A program made the position numbers and the translations under genes. From positions 1-64,000 of the forward strand of contig DGQA01000044.1 of the NCBI GenBank assembly GCA_002390705.1: 64,000 nt of DNA. Direction: 5' to 3'. The first letter of the stretch is position 1, and each line of letters begins with the position of its first letter. Shown here piece after piece: positions 50,722-59,119 of this stretch. Under the pieces are notes generated by a model. The model was not told the origin of the DNA, ran no database searches, and saw nothing but the letters and a program-made list of their open reading frames with translations. The DNA comes from Actinobacteria bacterium UBA4426 (lineage in GTDB: Bacteria; Actinomycetota; Actinomycetes; S36-B12).

Positions 50722-51497
50722 CGGATATATGAAGCGCCATTAACATCAAGAGTCGCACCGGTTAAATGGCGACATTTACCGGACGCTAAAAATACGGCTA
50801 AATTCCCTAGCTCATCCGGCGTCACTAACTCGCCCAAAACGAGACTCGATTTCATTTTTTCTTCACCACCACGAATAACAGCGGCTAAGTCGGACATCCT
50901 TGTCTTAACGATTCCCGGTGCGATGATGTATGCCAGCACGCCCTCTTTCGCATAGCTAGTTGCGATAGTTTGTGTAAACGCCTTGATAGCCGCCTTGGAA
51001 GCGGCATAAGCAGACAAACTTGGTAGCGATGATCCTTTTTGGCCAGACCAACTCGACATCGAGATAAGCACTCCTCCTCCATTGGGCACGAAGTGCGCAA
51101 CCGCCTCTCGCACTAAACTAGCCGGTTCAAGAACGTTTACTTGCATGGTCGCCTCCCAACCGGAATCCCACTGTTCGTGGCTTCCTTCTAGCGGGGTTTC
51201 AATATTCACGGCGGCGTTATTTACCAAGATATCGATTTTGCCCACCGCGGAAATGGCATCTTCCCAAAGCTCACGTGCAGATCCGGGAACCGATAAATCG
51301 GACCCAATAAACACTTTCCTCTCTTCGGGCACCCCTTTAAGGTTTTCCTGAGCCCCTTCGTGGTCGGAGCCGTAATGTGCCACAACGGTTGCACCCGCAT
51401 CACCTAAAGCATTCGCAATAGCGGCTCCAATTCCCCGGGAGGCCCCGGTCACGAGCGCGGTCTTACCCGATAAGTCGTACGAATTATTACGTGACAT
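50718..51497 (-). CDS. Short-chain dehydrogenase/reductase, copy 2 of 3
   Basis: A 259-residue classical SDR: TGASRGIGAAIANAL near residue 17, NNAAVN near 92, SMSSWSG with the catalytic Ser, YAASK near 163 and the C-terminal TGATLDVNGASYI. The HYGSDHEG sequence after beta 2 lacks the usual Asp, which may permit NADP(H). It follows SDR copy 3 with a single base between stop and start, so both are made from one transcript beginning near 52318. The substrate is unknown. Confidence 0.87.
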   Translation of the reverse strand: MSRNNSYDLSGKTALVTGASRGIGAAIANALGDAGATVVAHYGSDHEGAQENLKGVPEERKVFIGSDLSVPGSARELWEDAISAVGKIDILVNNAAVNIETPLEGSHEQWDSGWEATMQVNVLEPASLVREAVAHFVPNGGGVLISMSSWSGQKGSSLPSLSAYAASKAAIKAFTQTIATSYAKEGVLAYIIAPGIVKTRMSDLAAVIRGGEEKMKSSLVLGELVTPDELGNLAVFLASGKCRHLTGATLDVNGASYIR

Positions 51498-51498
51498 T

Positions 51499-52269
51499 TT
51501 AAAAGGCTCCGCAATCTACTGGGATCATTTGACCTGTGATTCCTGCCGAACTGTCACTCGCCAGGAACGTAATCGTATTTACAACATCCTCGACCGTTGC
51601 AAGCCGGTGAAGAGCGGTTCCCTTTGCAAGATCTTCTAACGCTTCGCTAGCCGATAGACCAGTTAAACTCGCTCGGTCCGCCATCCTACGGATCAGTGCC
51701 TCAGTCGCGATTGGGCCCGGCCCTACTCCATTCACGCGAATTCCTCTGGACCCAAGATCCAGAGCTGCAGATCTAACAATTCCCAGTGCCGAATGCTTAC
51801 TCGCAACATATGCCGCGATATTTGGGTCCCCTCGCCAAGAATTCATAGACCCGGTAACAATAATTGCTCCGCTTCCTTGATGAAACAAAGAGACTGAGTG
51901 CTTAATGGTGAGCATTAAGCCGGTGGAATTGACCGAAAAAACCCTGTTCCAGGTATCCAAATCGATGTTTTCTGTCGCGGTCCATTCCGGGACTGTTCCA
52001 GCGTTTGCACACACAATGTCAATCCTGCGAGACTTTTCCGCTATCAGGTCAAAGGACTCCCTAACAGATTGTTCCGATGTAACATCGCATTCCATTGAGA
52101 CTGCTTCGTCAGACTCCGTTTCAACGCAAGCTTGATCCAGGATGTAGACGGTCGCTCCGCGAACCAGCAGACGTCGCGCGATTGCCGCACCGATGCCCTG
52201 CGCTCCGCCTGTAACAACTGCAACTTTGTTGTGAAAGAAGTCGCTTTCCGAACTTGCTGCGTGCGTCAT
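51499..52269 (-). CDS. Short-chain dehydrogenase/reductase, copy 3 of 3
   Basis: A 256-residue classical SDR: TGGAQGIGAAIARRL near residue 20, ANAGT near 88, VTGSMNSW with the catalytic Ser, YVASK near 154 and the C-terminal GQMIPVDCGAF. Asp in ILDQA at the end of beta 2 favours NAD(H). It is the first gene of a two-SDR transcript whose predicted -10 box overlaps that of the divergent CoA-transferase operon. Two adjacent but dissimilar SDRs suggest two oxidation steps or two stereoisomers. Confidence 0.87.
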   Translation of the reverse strand: MTHAASSESDFFHNKVAVVTGGAQGIGAAIARRLLVRGATVYILDQACVETESDEAVSMECDVTSEQSVRESFDLIAEKSRRIDIVCANAGTVPEWTATENIDLDTWNRVFSVNSTGLMLTIKHSVSLFHQGSGAIIVTGSMNSWRGDPNIAAYVASKHSALGIVRSAALDLGSRGIRVNGVGPGPIATEALIRRMADRASLTGLSASEALEDLAKGTALHRLATVEDVVNTITFLASDSSAGITGQMIPVDCGAF

Positions 52270-52324
52270 ACGAACATCAGTGGCTCCCTAAATATTTTCA
52301 CCGTCGCGTACTTTTTCCTAAGAA

Positions 52325-52332
52325 ATTATAAT
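52325..52332. promoter_or_regulatory. Overlapping -10 boxes on both strands (ATTATAAT)
   Basis: ATTATAAT contains TATAAT on the plus strand (52327-52332) and TATAAT on the minus strand (52330-52325). It lies between divergent transcripts, giving leaders of about 50 bases to the SDR pair on one side and the CoA-transferase genes on the other. Clear -35 boxes are not seen on either side, which could mean activator dependence. Confidence 0.45.
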
Positions 52333-52369
52333 AGACTCCACGAATACATGTTGTGGAAATGGTCGGCGT

Positions 52370-52394
52370 GGGATTAGCAGCGAGGGATTAGCAG
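52370..52394 (+). repeat. 14-base tandem duplication of the ribosome-site region before the CoA-transferase gene
   Basis: GGGATTAGCAG occurs at 52370-52380 and 52384-52394 with a 14-base period; the second copy ends at the first base of the GTG start, and GAGGG in it serves as the ribosome site. Probably a slippage duplication. Confidence 0.7.
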
Positions 52395-53227
52395 TGAACG
52401 CCATTGATAAGGTTCGTGATTTACCTGACGCCATTGCCGATTTTGTTCACGAGGGTGACACCATTGCGATGGAAGGATTTACACACTTAATTCCATTCGC
52501 GGCGGCACATGAAATAATCCGCCAACGGATTACACACCTTACAGCGGTTCGACTAACCCCAGATCTTATTTACGACCAACTTATTGGTGCAGGCTGTATT
52601 AGTAAACTAGTGTTCTCTTGGGGCGGTAATCCCGGAGTGGGATCGCTGCACCGGTTCCGTGATGCAATTGAAAATGAGTGGCCGTGCAAATTAGAAATCG
52701 AAGAACATAATCATGCCGGTTTGACTAATCGGTACATTGCTGGGGCATCGGGGCTCCCATTCACAGTAATGCGTGGCTACTTTGGCACTGACTTAATGCA
52801 CAACACAAGAAATGTCGCACAAATCACTTCTCCGTTTGGAGATGAAGCAATCACAGCAGTTGCTGCTATCAACCCGGATGTAACCATAATTCATGCACAG
52901 CAAGCTGATCGCGCTGGAAACATAATGATGTGGGGAATCGTTGGCGTTCAAAAAGAGGTGGTTTATGCGGCCAGGCACGTGATCGTTACGGTCGAGGAGA
53001 TTGTAGAATTTTTTGAGCCGAAATTTAATTCAGTGATCATTCCATCGATTTTAGTTTCCGCTGTCTGCGTGGTTCCTGGAGGAGCGACCCCTTCTTATGC
53101 GCTTGGCTATTATGGGCGCGATAACTCGAAGTACATTGAATGGGCAGACACAAGTAAAGATCGTGCAGCTTTCGAAAATTGGTTGCACGCTGAGATCTAT
53201 GATGGGGTTAAATCACATGACTCTTGA
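52394..53227 (+). CDS. CoA-transferase family I, alpha subunit (glutaconate/3-oxoacid type)
   Basis: A 277-residue alpha subunit. It shows TIAMEGFTHLIPFAAAHEII at the N-terminus (split as TIAMEGFTH and LIPFAAAHEII), FSWGGNPGVGSLHRFRDA and the later INPDVTIIHAQQADRAGNI, all usual for the GctA/IpdA group. The enzyme moves CoA between carboxylic acids. The GTG 52394 start follows GAGGG. The beta subunit starts inside its last ten bases. Relatives act on glutaconate, 3-oxoacids or steroid-ring (IpdAB) products; in this island it probably activates a carboxylic acid produced by the amine-oxidation steps. Confidence 0.87.
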   Translation: MNAIDKVRDLPDAIADFVHEGDTIAMEGFTHLIPFAAAHEIIRQRITHLTAVRLTPDLIYDQLIGAGCISKLVFSWGGNPGVGSLHRFRDAIENEWPCKLEIEEHNHAGLTNRYIAGASGLPFTVMRGYFGTDLMHNTRNVAQITSPFGDEAITAVAAINPDVTIIHAQQADRAGNIMMWGIVGVQKEVVYAARHVIVTVEEIVEFFEPKFNSVIIPSILVSAVCVVPGGATPSYALGYYGRDNSKYIEWADTSKDRAAFENWLHAEIYDGVKSHDS

Positions 53228-53993
53228 TAATTCGCTACGGTGGTCATCTGATGAAATTATGACTATTGCGGCCTCGCGAACATTGCAAAACGGACAAACA
53301 TGTTTCGTGGGAATCGGCATTCCGAGCACGGCAGCAATCCTCGCCAAGTCCACAACTGCTCCCGATTTAATTCTTCTCTACGAATCCGGAACATTCGATA
53401 CAAATCCTCGTAATTTGCCTCTATCCATTGGCGACGGCGAACTCGCGGAAAGTGCTCTGATGGTGGTATCCATGCCAGAGATCTTCAACTACTGGCTACA
53501 GTCAAGCAGAGTCGACTTGGGATTTTTGGGCGCGGCTCAGATCGACAAGTTCGCGAATCTCAACACTACCTTTGTAGGCAATACCTACGAGTCACCCACT
53601 GTCAGGTTACCCGGCGCCGGTGGTGCGTCTGAAATTGCTGCTGAGTGCGCGCAGACCACCGTCATCGTAAAGCAAAACTTACGCACTTTTGTTGACAAAA
53701 TTGATTTTATTACTTCAGTGGGATTTGGGGATGGCTCCAACTACCGGAAGGAAAATGGATTGCGTGGAAAGGGTGTGACGAAGGTTATTACCGATATCGG
53801 GATACTTGAACCTGATTCACAATCCTGTGAGCTAATTCTGACACATTTGCACCCGCACACCACTTTGGACCAAGCCGTAGAAAATACCGGATGGGAATTA
53901 AAAGTGGCCGAAAACTTGAAGTTTGTTCCTGCCCCGACTGAAGACGAATTACAGCGAGTAAGAGCACTTGTTGCTACTTCTGATAAAAATTAA
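53217..53993 (+). CDS. CoA-transferase family I, beta subunit
   Basis: A 258-residue beta subunit. ESG in LLYESGTFD (near residue 58) holds the position of the catalytic glutamate; the glycine loop is LPGAGGASEIA. The C-terminal LTHLHPHTTLDQAVENTGW is family-typical. ATG 53217 overlaps the alpha-subunit stop by 11 bases, and GGGG lies ten bases before it; the frame to 53097 is a shadow of the alpha gene. With the alpha chain it forms a heterotetramer in the cytosol. The 3' end overlaps the convergent dehydrogenase gene by 20 bases. Confidence 0.87.
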   Translation: MTLDNSLRWSSDEIMTIAASRTLQNGQTCFVGIGIPSTAAILAKSTTAPDLILLYESGTFDTNPRNLPLSIGDGELAESALMVVSMPEIFNYWLQSSRVDLGFLGAAQIDKFANLNTTFVGNTYESPTVRLPGAGGASEIAAECAQTTVIVKQNLRTFVDKIDFITSVGFGDGSNYRKENGLRGKGVTKVITDIGILEPDSQSCELILTHLHPHTTLDQAVENTGWELKVAENLKFVPAPTEDELQRVRALVATSDKN

Positions 53994-54927
53994 GTTCCCC
54001 ATTATCTGTAATCAGTCGGTTAAGCTTCATTAAGGCTCGGTCACGTCGATTCACATTTTCTGTCCATTTATCATTGAGGAAAAGCCCCTCCATGCTTGCG
54101 GCTATCTTCTCGACTAGTTCGTCTGACCAACGCTCGCTTTGCCCGCGATCAGCTCCCATGCGGTAGTAACTCTCACCCATTCGTGCAACATGAGCGGTGA
54201 TTCCACCTTCAACATTAAGGGTAGATGTTCCGAATGGGCCGACGACGGACCAACGTCGACCCAAACCTTGGGTGACCACTATGTCTAAATCGATTGGATC
54301 AACCACACCCTCCTCTACAAGGGCATATGCCTCGCGCAACATCGCTCCTTGAAGACGATTGAAAACAAAACCTTCTATCTCCCTCATGACCAGAATTGGA
54401 CTCATGTTCAGTTCCCTGAGTATCTCTTGAGCACGTGCGACTGTATCTCCAGACGTAAAACTTGCAGGCACCACTTCTACAACTGGAAGCAGATAAGGCG
54501 GGTTCCCTGGATGGACTACTAAGCATCGCGTGCGAGTAGATAAGTCACTCGTGAAACTGGAAATTTTTAGGGCCGAAGAAGAACTTGCGATTATTGCACT
54601 GTTGCTAGCTAGGGCTTCAAGGGTGGCAAAAAGGGCCTTTTTTATCTCCAGTTGCTCCGGCGCGCATTCTTGAATGTATTCCGCACCCTCTAGGCTTTCT
54701 GCCAAATCTAGCGATGTAGATATTCGACTACAGACAATGTCAGCGCCTTCATTGAGCAGACCCTCTTCTTGCAATACCTGCAGCCGCTCATTCACGCCCT
54801 GAGTGAAAATATCCAAACGTGATTGCTCGAGGTCATAAACTTTGACTGTATTTCCCGCACGCGCAAATACTATTGCCCAGCCAATTCCGATACTTCCCGA
54901 ACCTACAACTGCAAAATGTCTCGTCAT
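53974..54927 (-). CDS. 3-hydroxyacyl-CoA dehydrogenase family protein (lambda-crystallin/L-gulonate or carnitine dehydrogenase type)
   Basis: A 317-residue NAD-dependent dehydrogenase. The Rossmann motif VVGSGSIGIGWAIVFARAG starts near residue 7 with Asp in VYDLEQ after beta 2, so NAD is likely. The catalytic stretch H139-P-G-N-P-P with E151 in VVEVVP and the later FVFNRLQGAMLREA are as in lambda-crystallin, L-gulonate and carnitine dehydrogenases rather than fatty-acid HADs. It therefore may oxidise a free beta-hydroxy acid. ATG 54927 is used; TTG 54936 is possible. It follows the GcvPB-like gene, so it belongs to that transcript. Confidence 0.85.
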   Translation of the reverse strand: MTRHFAVVGSGSIGIGWAIVFARAGNTVKVYDLEQSRLDIFTQGVNERLQVLQEEGLLNEGADIVCSRISTSLDLAESLEGAEYIQECAPEQLEIKKALFATLEALASNSAIIASSSSALKISSFTSDLSTRTRCLVVHPGNPPYLLPVVEVVPASFTSGDTVARAQEILRELNMSPILVMREIEGFVFNRLQGAMLREAYALVEEGVVDPIDLDIVVTQGLGRRWSVVGPFGTSTLNVEGGITAHVARMGESYYRMGADRGQSERWSDELVEKIAASMEGLFLNDKWTENVNRRDRALMKLNRLITDNGELNFYQK

Positions 54928-54932
54928 TCGGC

Positions 54933-56489
54933 TCAATCAATTTCCATATATTTCCGCTGATATGCTCTCCAAGTTGTCGCCCACTTTTCAGGGTCGCTTA
55001 GATTGGCTCCGCTCAACTGATGCACCGGTTGATTGTGTGGCGCGCTTTTTACAAGTTCCGGATTCTCTCGCGCTTCGGTACATACAATTTCTAGAACGTC
55101 AATCCAATAATCAAGATCCTCTATTGACCAAAGTTCACCTGCCTCAGGGGTAAAGGGCTCGGGGATAAACCATGGTTCGTGGCTCAGCCAATATCCATCA
55201 ATGCCATAGTCCGGCATGCGGTTCTGAATATCGATTGTTGTCACTCCCGTCTCCTGTGTCAACTCCCCCAGGCTGTATCGCGTCATTTCCAGCCGACGCT
55301 GAGTAAGTTCGGGCAGCCCCTTAGTGATTCCCGGAATCGACAAAATCCTTTTCTCCATGTAGTTATTGGCAAGTACTGAAATATTGGCAGCGTCTCTTAG
55401 CCCCTCAATCCCCATTGCTCGAGTCCATGAATAGGCACGAATTACGGTAGGGACATTTCCCCAGAATTCTCGAACTCTCCCGATGCTTAGATCCCCTGCG
55501 TCCCGGAGCTCGTAGGAGCCGCCTTCATTTCGCTCCACTAAAGGTCCAGGCAAAAATGGGATTAGCTCTGACGTGCAGCCGTACGCACCCACCGCAGGAC
55601 CACCCCCACCCTTCGGTCCACCAAATGTTTTGTGCAACATAAACATGCACGCATCAAAACCCAGATCAGCGGCACGAATCCGGGTCATAACCCCATTAAA
55701 ATTTGCGTGATCATAGAAGCAGAGACCGCCTGCTTGATGTACCACCTCAACCCACTCGCGGATATTTGGATTGTAGATTCCAATATCGTCGGGGTTGTTA
55801 ACCATTAATGCGGCCGTGCGCGATGACACAACGGATTTAAGCGCTTCCAGAGAAGGATAGCCGTTCTCTTCTAGCGGAAGTGTGATTACCTTAAATCCGG
55901 CAGCCGACGCAGTCGCTGGATTGCATGGGTGCGCCTGTGATGTGGTGATGATTTCATTTCTCTGCGCCAACTCGCCGCGAGATGCGTGAAAAGCCCGTGT
56001 AATGCACGCCTGAATGTAGGCGGCATCTGCCCCTCCACCGGCCTGAAAAACAAACTTGTCTAGACCAGATAGTTCGCGTAGCAGGTGGTCAAACCGACTG
56101 ACTACTTCAAGGGAGCCCTGCAGCGTCTTTTCGTCCTGGTGAGGGTTAATCTCTGCTACATATGGTTGGTAGACAATTTTTTCATTAACACGTGGATTAT
56201 ATTTCATCGTGCAGGTGCCGAATAGGCTGATTTGCATCATCCCAAGTGTCTCTTGGGATAGGTGCAAATAGTGTCTTTGAACTTCAAATTCTGACAATTG
56301 CGGTAAACCTAAGGCCGAGGTTCTACGCATTGAAAGGGGGATTAGATCCTCTGGACTACCCACGACTTCAGAGATAGCGGGCTCCGTAATGGGCAGAGCC
56401 ACTCCCTGGCGCCCCTCAGCGCCGAGTTGCATAACCAATGGTTCATCCCAGACCGGTGCGTGATATTTGCGGATTCTTGACTTTATCAT
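54933..56489 (-). CDS. Diverged glycine-dehydrogenase (P-protein) subunit 2-like PLP enzyme
   Basis: A 518-residue PLP-fold protein of the GcvPB family, with GTCTMKYNPR, NPATASAAGF, YDHANFNGVM and the PLP-lysine site HKTFGGPKGGGG (K287). Several normally fixed parts differ from true GcvPB as I know it: SAHG(S/T)NPA is QAHPCNPA; HKTF-x-x-PHGGGGPG is HKTFGGPKGGGGPA; the active-site helix AGAHGE is GGGADA. The C-terminus is long. It starts in an ATGA overlap with subunit 1. No gcvT, gcvH or lpd is in the window, so it is unlikely to work in the normal glycine cleavage system. I infer decarboxylation or cleavage of another amino acid. Confidence 0.85.
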   Translation of the reverse strand: MIKSRIRKYHAPVWDEPLVMQLGAEGRQGVALPITEPAISEVVGSPEDLIPLSMRRTSALGLPQLSEFEVQRHYLHLSQETLGMMQISLFGTCTMKYNPRVNEKIVYQPYVAEINPHQDEKTLQGSLEVVSRFDHLLRELSGLDKFVFQAGGGADAAYIQACITRAFHASRGELAQRNEIITTSQAHPCNPATASAAGFKVITLPLEENGYPSLEALKSVVSSRTAALMVNNPDDIGIYNPNIREWVEVVHQAGGLCFYDHANFNGVMTRIRAADLGFDACMFMLHKTFGGPKGGGGPAVGAYGCTSELIPFLPGPLVERNEGGSYELRDAGDLSIGRVREFWGNVPTVIRAYSWTRAMGIEGLRDAANISVLANNYMEKRILSIPGITKGLPELTQRRLEMTRYSLGELTQETGVTTIDIQNRMPDYGIDGYWLSHEPWFIPEPFTPEAGELWSIEDLDYWIDVLEIVCTEARENPELVKSAPHNQPVHQLSGANLSDPEKWATTWRAYQRKYMEID

Positions 56490-57904
56490 TTCGTCACTTC
56501 CTCGAGCGCTGCAACTAAGGTATCCAAGTCTTCCTGCGTGTGAATTTCGGTCACGGAATATAGCGCGGACTGGCCAAGCTCAGGAAAATCTTCGCTGAGA
56601 TCTTTTCCGCCAAATATTTTATGCGTCATTAGTGCCGTGTTGACCTCTGCAACTGTCTTGTGGGTCGCATCGAAATTCACAACAAACTCCTTAAAGAAAT
56701 CAGTTCGCCAAGGGACGGATAACTTGGGTATTTCAGCTATTTTGAGCGCTGCGTAGTGAGACCTCTCAAGTATCGAGTGCCCAATTGACTTGAAGCCCGA
56801 AGGTCCCATAAGTGACATGTAGGTTGCGTTTGCGACCGCCCATAAATAAACGGAGTTTCCTGTCCAGTCATTTCCATCTTCACGAGATCCATAAGAGGAT
56901 TGTTCAAATAGCGTGAGAGCAAACGCCATTTCGCCCTGTTCAATCGTGTCAGTCAAAGACACCTGCAAAGTGGGGTATTCCCGCGCGTAACGTTCCTCAT
57001 CGCGGGTGGCAATAAACCCGCCAACTCCACCCCCACAATTCATGTGCACCCCAAGTGGTTGAGTGGTTCCCACAACAATGTCGGCGCCGTACTCGGCTGG
57101 TGAAGCAAGAACACCCAGCGAGATAGGATCCACACCGACAATGGCCTCCACGCCAAATTTATGGGCGAGGTCGCAGATAGCCCTAGCTTCCTTTTCAATA
57201 ACGCCCAAATAATTTGGATTATCGAAATAGACGGCTGTGACTTCGTGGTCAATCTTGCTTTCCAAATCTCGCAAATCCAGACGGCCAGATTGTGGATCAA
57301 CTTCAACCTGGACAATCTCAATAAATCCGTCCAGTTCCGCGTATCCACAATATGTTTTGAGCACAGCCAGCCGCTCAGGATCCATAGATCGCGGTATTAA
57401 CACTTTATGGCGCTTGTTCATTCGCGAAGCCATGCGAATTGCGTGACCGCCAGCTGTTCCAAAACTGTACAGAGGTAATCCGACAAATTCCATGCCAACT
57501 AGTTCACCAATTTGACTAGCGAATTCAAACCACACCTGGTTTCGACCGTGATCGGAGGAAGGGGTGCCCCACACTGATGTGAGGAACTCCGTCCGTGTCA
57601 CCATCTCATCACAAATCGCGGGCACATAATGTTGCCAACACCCGGCACCTAAAAAATTTAGATAGTCCTCACACGATATATTCTGTTTGAGAATACCGCT
57701 CACGTGACGATAAAGACTCGCCTCAGATTTCAGCGGCTCGGGGAAATTCCATTCACCTGTGTAAAGATGCTCTGCTGGAATCTGCTCAAAGAGCTCATCG
57801 ATATCACCCACTTCTGCCACACGCAACATCTCTTTATAACTCTCTGGTGCAGAGTTTGCCATGAACGGATGAGCCGTTGGAACTTTCGAACCAATTTTTG
57901 TCAT
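56486..57904 (-). CDS. Diverged glycine-dehydrogenase (P-protein) subunit 1-like protein
   Basis: A 472-residue GcvPA-family protein: LNFLGAGCWQHYVPAIC near residue 80, AVYFDNPNYLGVIE mid-protein, VGTTQPLGVHMNCGGG and the C-terminal ALYSVTEIHTQEDL. Where true GcvPA has YTPYQPE, YDGATA and SNITTN-like motifs, this protein has SVWGTPSSDH, YSFGTAG and DGNDWTGNS. All three belong to the active-site side in the family. AGGAG lies upstream of ATG 57904, and the stop overlaps subunit 2. The two should form an alpha2beta2 enzyme with altered substrate, next to an aminotransferase and an AcoX-like protein on the same strand. Confidence 0.84.
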   Translation of the reverse strand: MTKIGSKVPTAHPFMANSAPESYKEMLRVAEVGDIDELFEQIPAEHLYTGEWNFPEPLKSEASLYRHVSGILKQNISCEDYLNFLGAGCWQHYVPAICDEMVTRTEFLTSVWGTPSSDHGRNQVWFEFASQIGELVGMEFVGLPLYSFGTAGGHAIRMASRMNKRHKVLIPRSMDPERLAVLKTYCGYAELDGFIEIVQVEVDPQSGRLDLRDLESKIDHEVTAVYFDNPNYLGVIEKEARAICDLAHKFGVEAIVGVDPISLGVLASPAEYGADIVVGTTQPLGVHMNCGGGVGGFIATRDEERYAREYPTLQVSLTDTIEQGEMAFALTLFEQSSYGSREDGNDWTGNSVYLWAVANATYMSLMGPSGFKSIGHSILERSHYAALKIAEIPKLSVPWRTDFFKEFVVNFDATHKTVAEVNTALMTHKIFGGKDLSEDFPELGQSALYSVTEIHTQEDLDTLVAALEEVTK

Positions 57905-57937
57905 GTTGTCACTTTCTCCTAGTGTTCCACAACTACC

Positions 57938-59116
57938 TTAGATCATTACTGGATGTGCGCCTGTTGCTGAGATGAGACTGCACAACGTCGTTCGTCCTGG
58001 GGATGTGTGCACTTCGCGGTAACCTGTTAAAAATGAGCCCTCAATATTTTCGTCAAGGTCAACCAAGAGTCGATTTGGGACAATTCCTGACAGTTTTTTG
58101 CTTCCAGCCAATATATAGATGTTTTCTTCCCCAATCCTTTCCAAAACCGGGAGACTAAGTTGTTGATTCCCCCTGCCCAGAAGAAAACCTTGTCCACCGA
58201 TCACACCTAGAAAGAGAAATGACTTTGGATAGCTTTCTAACAAAGCAAGTATTTCAAGTTCGCTCAAATCTTCACCAACGATTGCACCATTGTAAATTGC
58301 ATCTACTCCAATAAGTGAACCCGAAATTCCTGCTGCTTGGAGGATCAAACTGGTGGTTCGACCGGGGCCAAAGAGGTACAGGACATCTGGATCAAAACTT
58401 TCCGACAATGCAACCGCTAACTCAAGGACTCCCAATTCCTGATGTGGATTTGACAGCTTGGGGCTCTGGAGCAACGATCGTGAATTTAGTGTTAGCGCCA
58501 GACCAAAAAACTCAGACCCAATTCCTGCTTGGTCCGCTTCTGGATGCTCACAAGTAGTGACGGCATCCAATATCTCCACATGTATCTCCGCTGCCCCACG
58601 TGCACTCACATGATCGATCAGAATCTGTGCCGCGTTTTCGGGATAGGAAGCGAACACACCACTACGCATTTTTACTCCCGCAGGTATCCCAATTAACGGT
58701 ACCTTTGGACCCGACACAGCGTATATGTCTCGCGCAGTTCCATCTCCCCCTGCAAAGAGAATTATTTCCACATCAAGATCAAGCATGGATTGAACCACCC
58801 CGCGAGTATCTTCGGCGGAGGTTCGCCCACCCGCTTTTCCGTCACTCACTGGGCCCGATTGCGTGTATTCGATGCCAAGTTGATCAAGTAAATCACCGCC
58901 CATTTCACCATGGGGAGAGACGAAGCTAAAACTTTCCCTGAAGGCGACAAGTGGTTTAAACGCGCGCAATGCTCGTTCCCTGGCTACCGGACTTGCCCCT
59001 CTAGCCAGCGCCCTAGTGAAATTGTCATGATCAGTTCCGTGTAAGCCAACTTTGCCACCCATGCCAGCGATCGGGTTGAAAAGGAAGCCCACGGAAACAG
59101 ATCTGGGTTTTGACAT
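57938..59116 (-). CDS. ATP-NAD kinase/AcoX-like family protein
   Basis: A 392-residue protein with the N-terminal GFLFNPIAGMGGKVGLHG and the kinase motif AGGDGTARDIYAV near residue 130, followed by GIPAGVKMRSGVFA. These are features of the COG3199 (AcoX/NAD kinase-like) group. A GGDG loop binds ATP and polyphosphate in NAD and diacylglycerol kinases. AcoX proteins occur in catabolic operons such as acetoin utilisation with unclear function. It starts at ATG 59116, three bases after the aminotransferase stop, and is followed by the GcvPA-like gene, so the operon is aminotransferase, AcoX-like, GcvPA, GcvPB, dehydrogenase. It may supply NADP or phosphorylate a pathway intermediate. Confidence 0.8.
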   Translation of the reverse strand: MSKPRSVSVGFLFNPIAGMGGKVGLHGTDHDNFTRALARGASPVARERALRAFKPLVAFRESFSFVSPHGEMGGDLLDQLGIEYTQSGPVSDGKAGGRTSAEDTRGVVQSMLDLDVEIILFAGGDGTARDIYAVSGPKVPLIGIPAGVKMRSGVFASYPENAAQILIDHVSARGAAEIHVEILDAVTTCEHPEADQAGIGSEFFGLALTLNSRSLLQSPKLSNPHQELGVLELAVALSESFDPDVLYLFGPGRTTSLILQAAGISGSLIGVDAIYNGAIVGEDLSELEILALLESYPKSFLFLGVIGGQGFLLGRGNQQLSLPVLERIGEENIYILAGSKKLSGIVPNRLLVDLDENIEGSFLTGYREVHTSPGRTTLCSLISATGAHPVMI

Positions 59117-59119
59117 TGG

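Noticed and set aside
57905..57937. Possible glycine riboswitch before the GcvP-like genes
   Set aside because: The gap is 33 bases and holds only a ribosome site; no riboswitch-sized leader exists here or before the aminotransferase gene.
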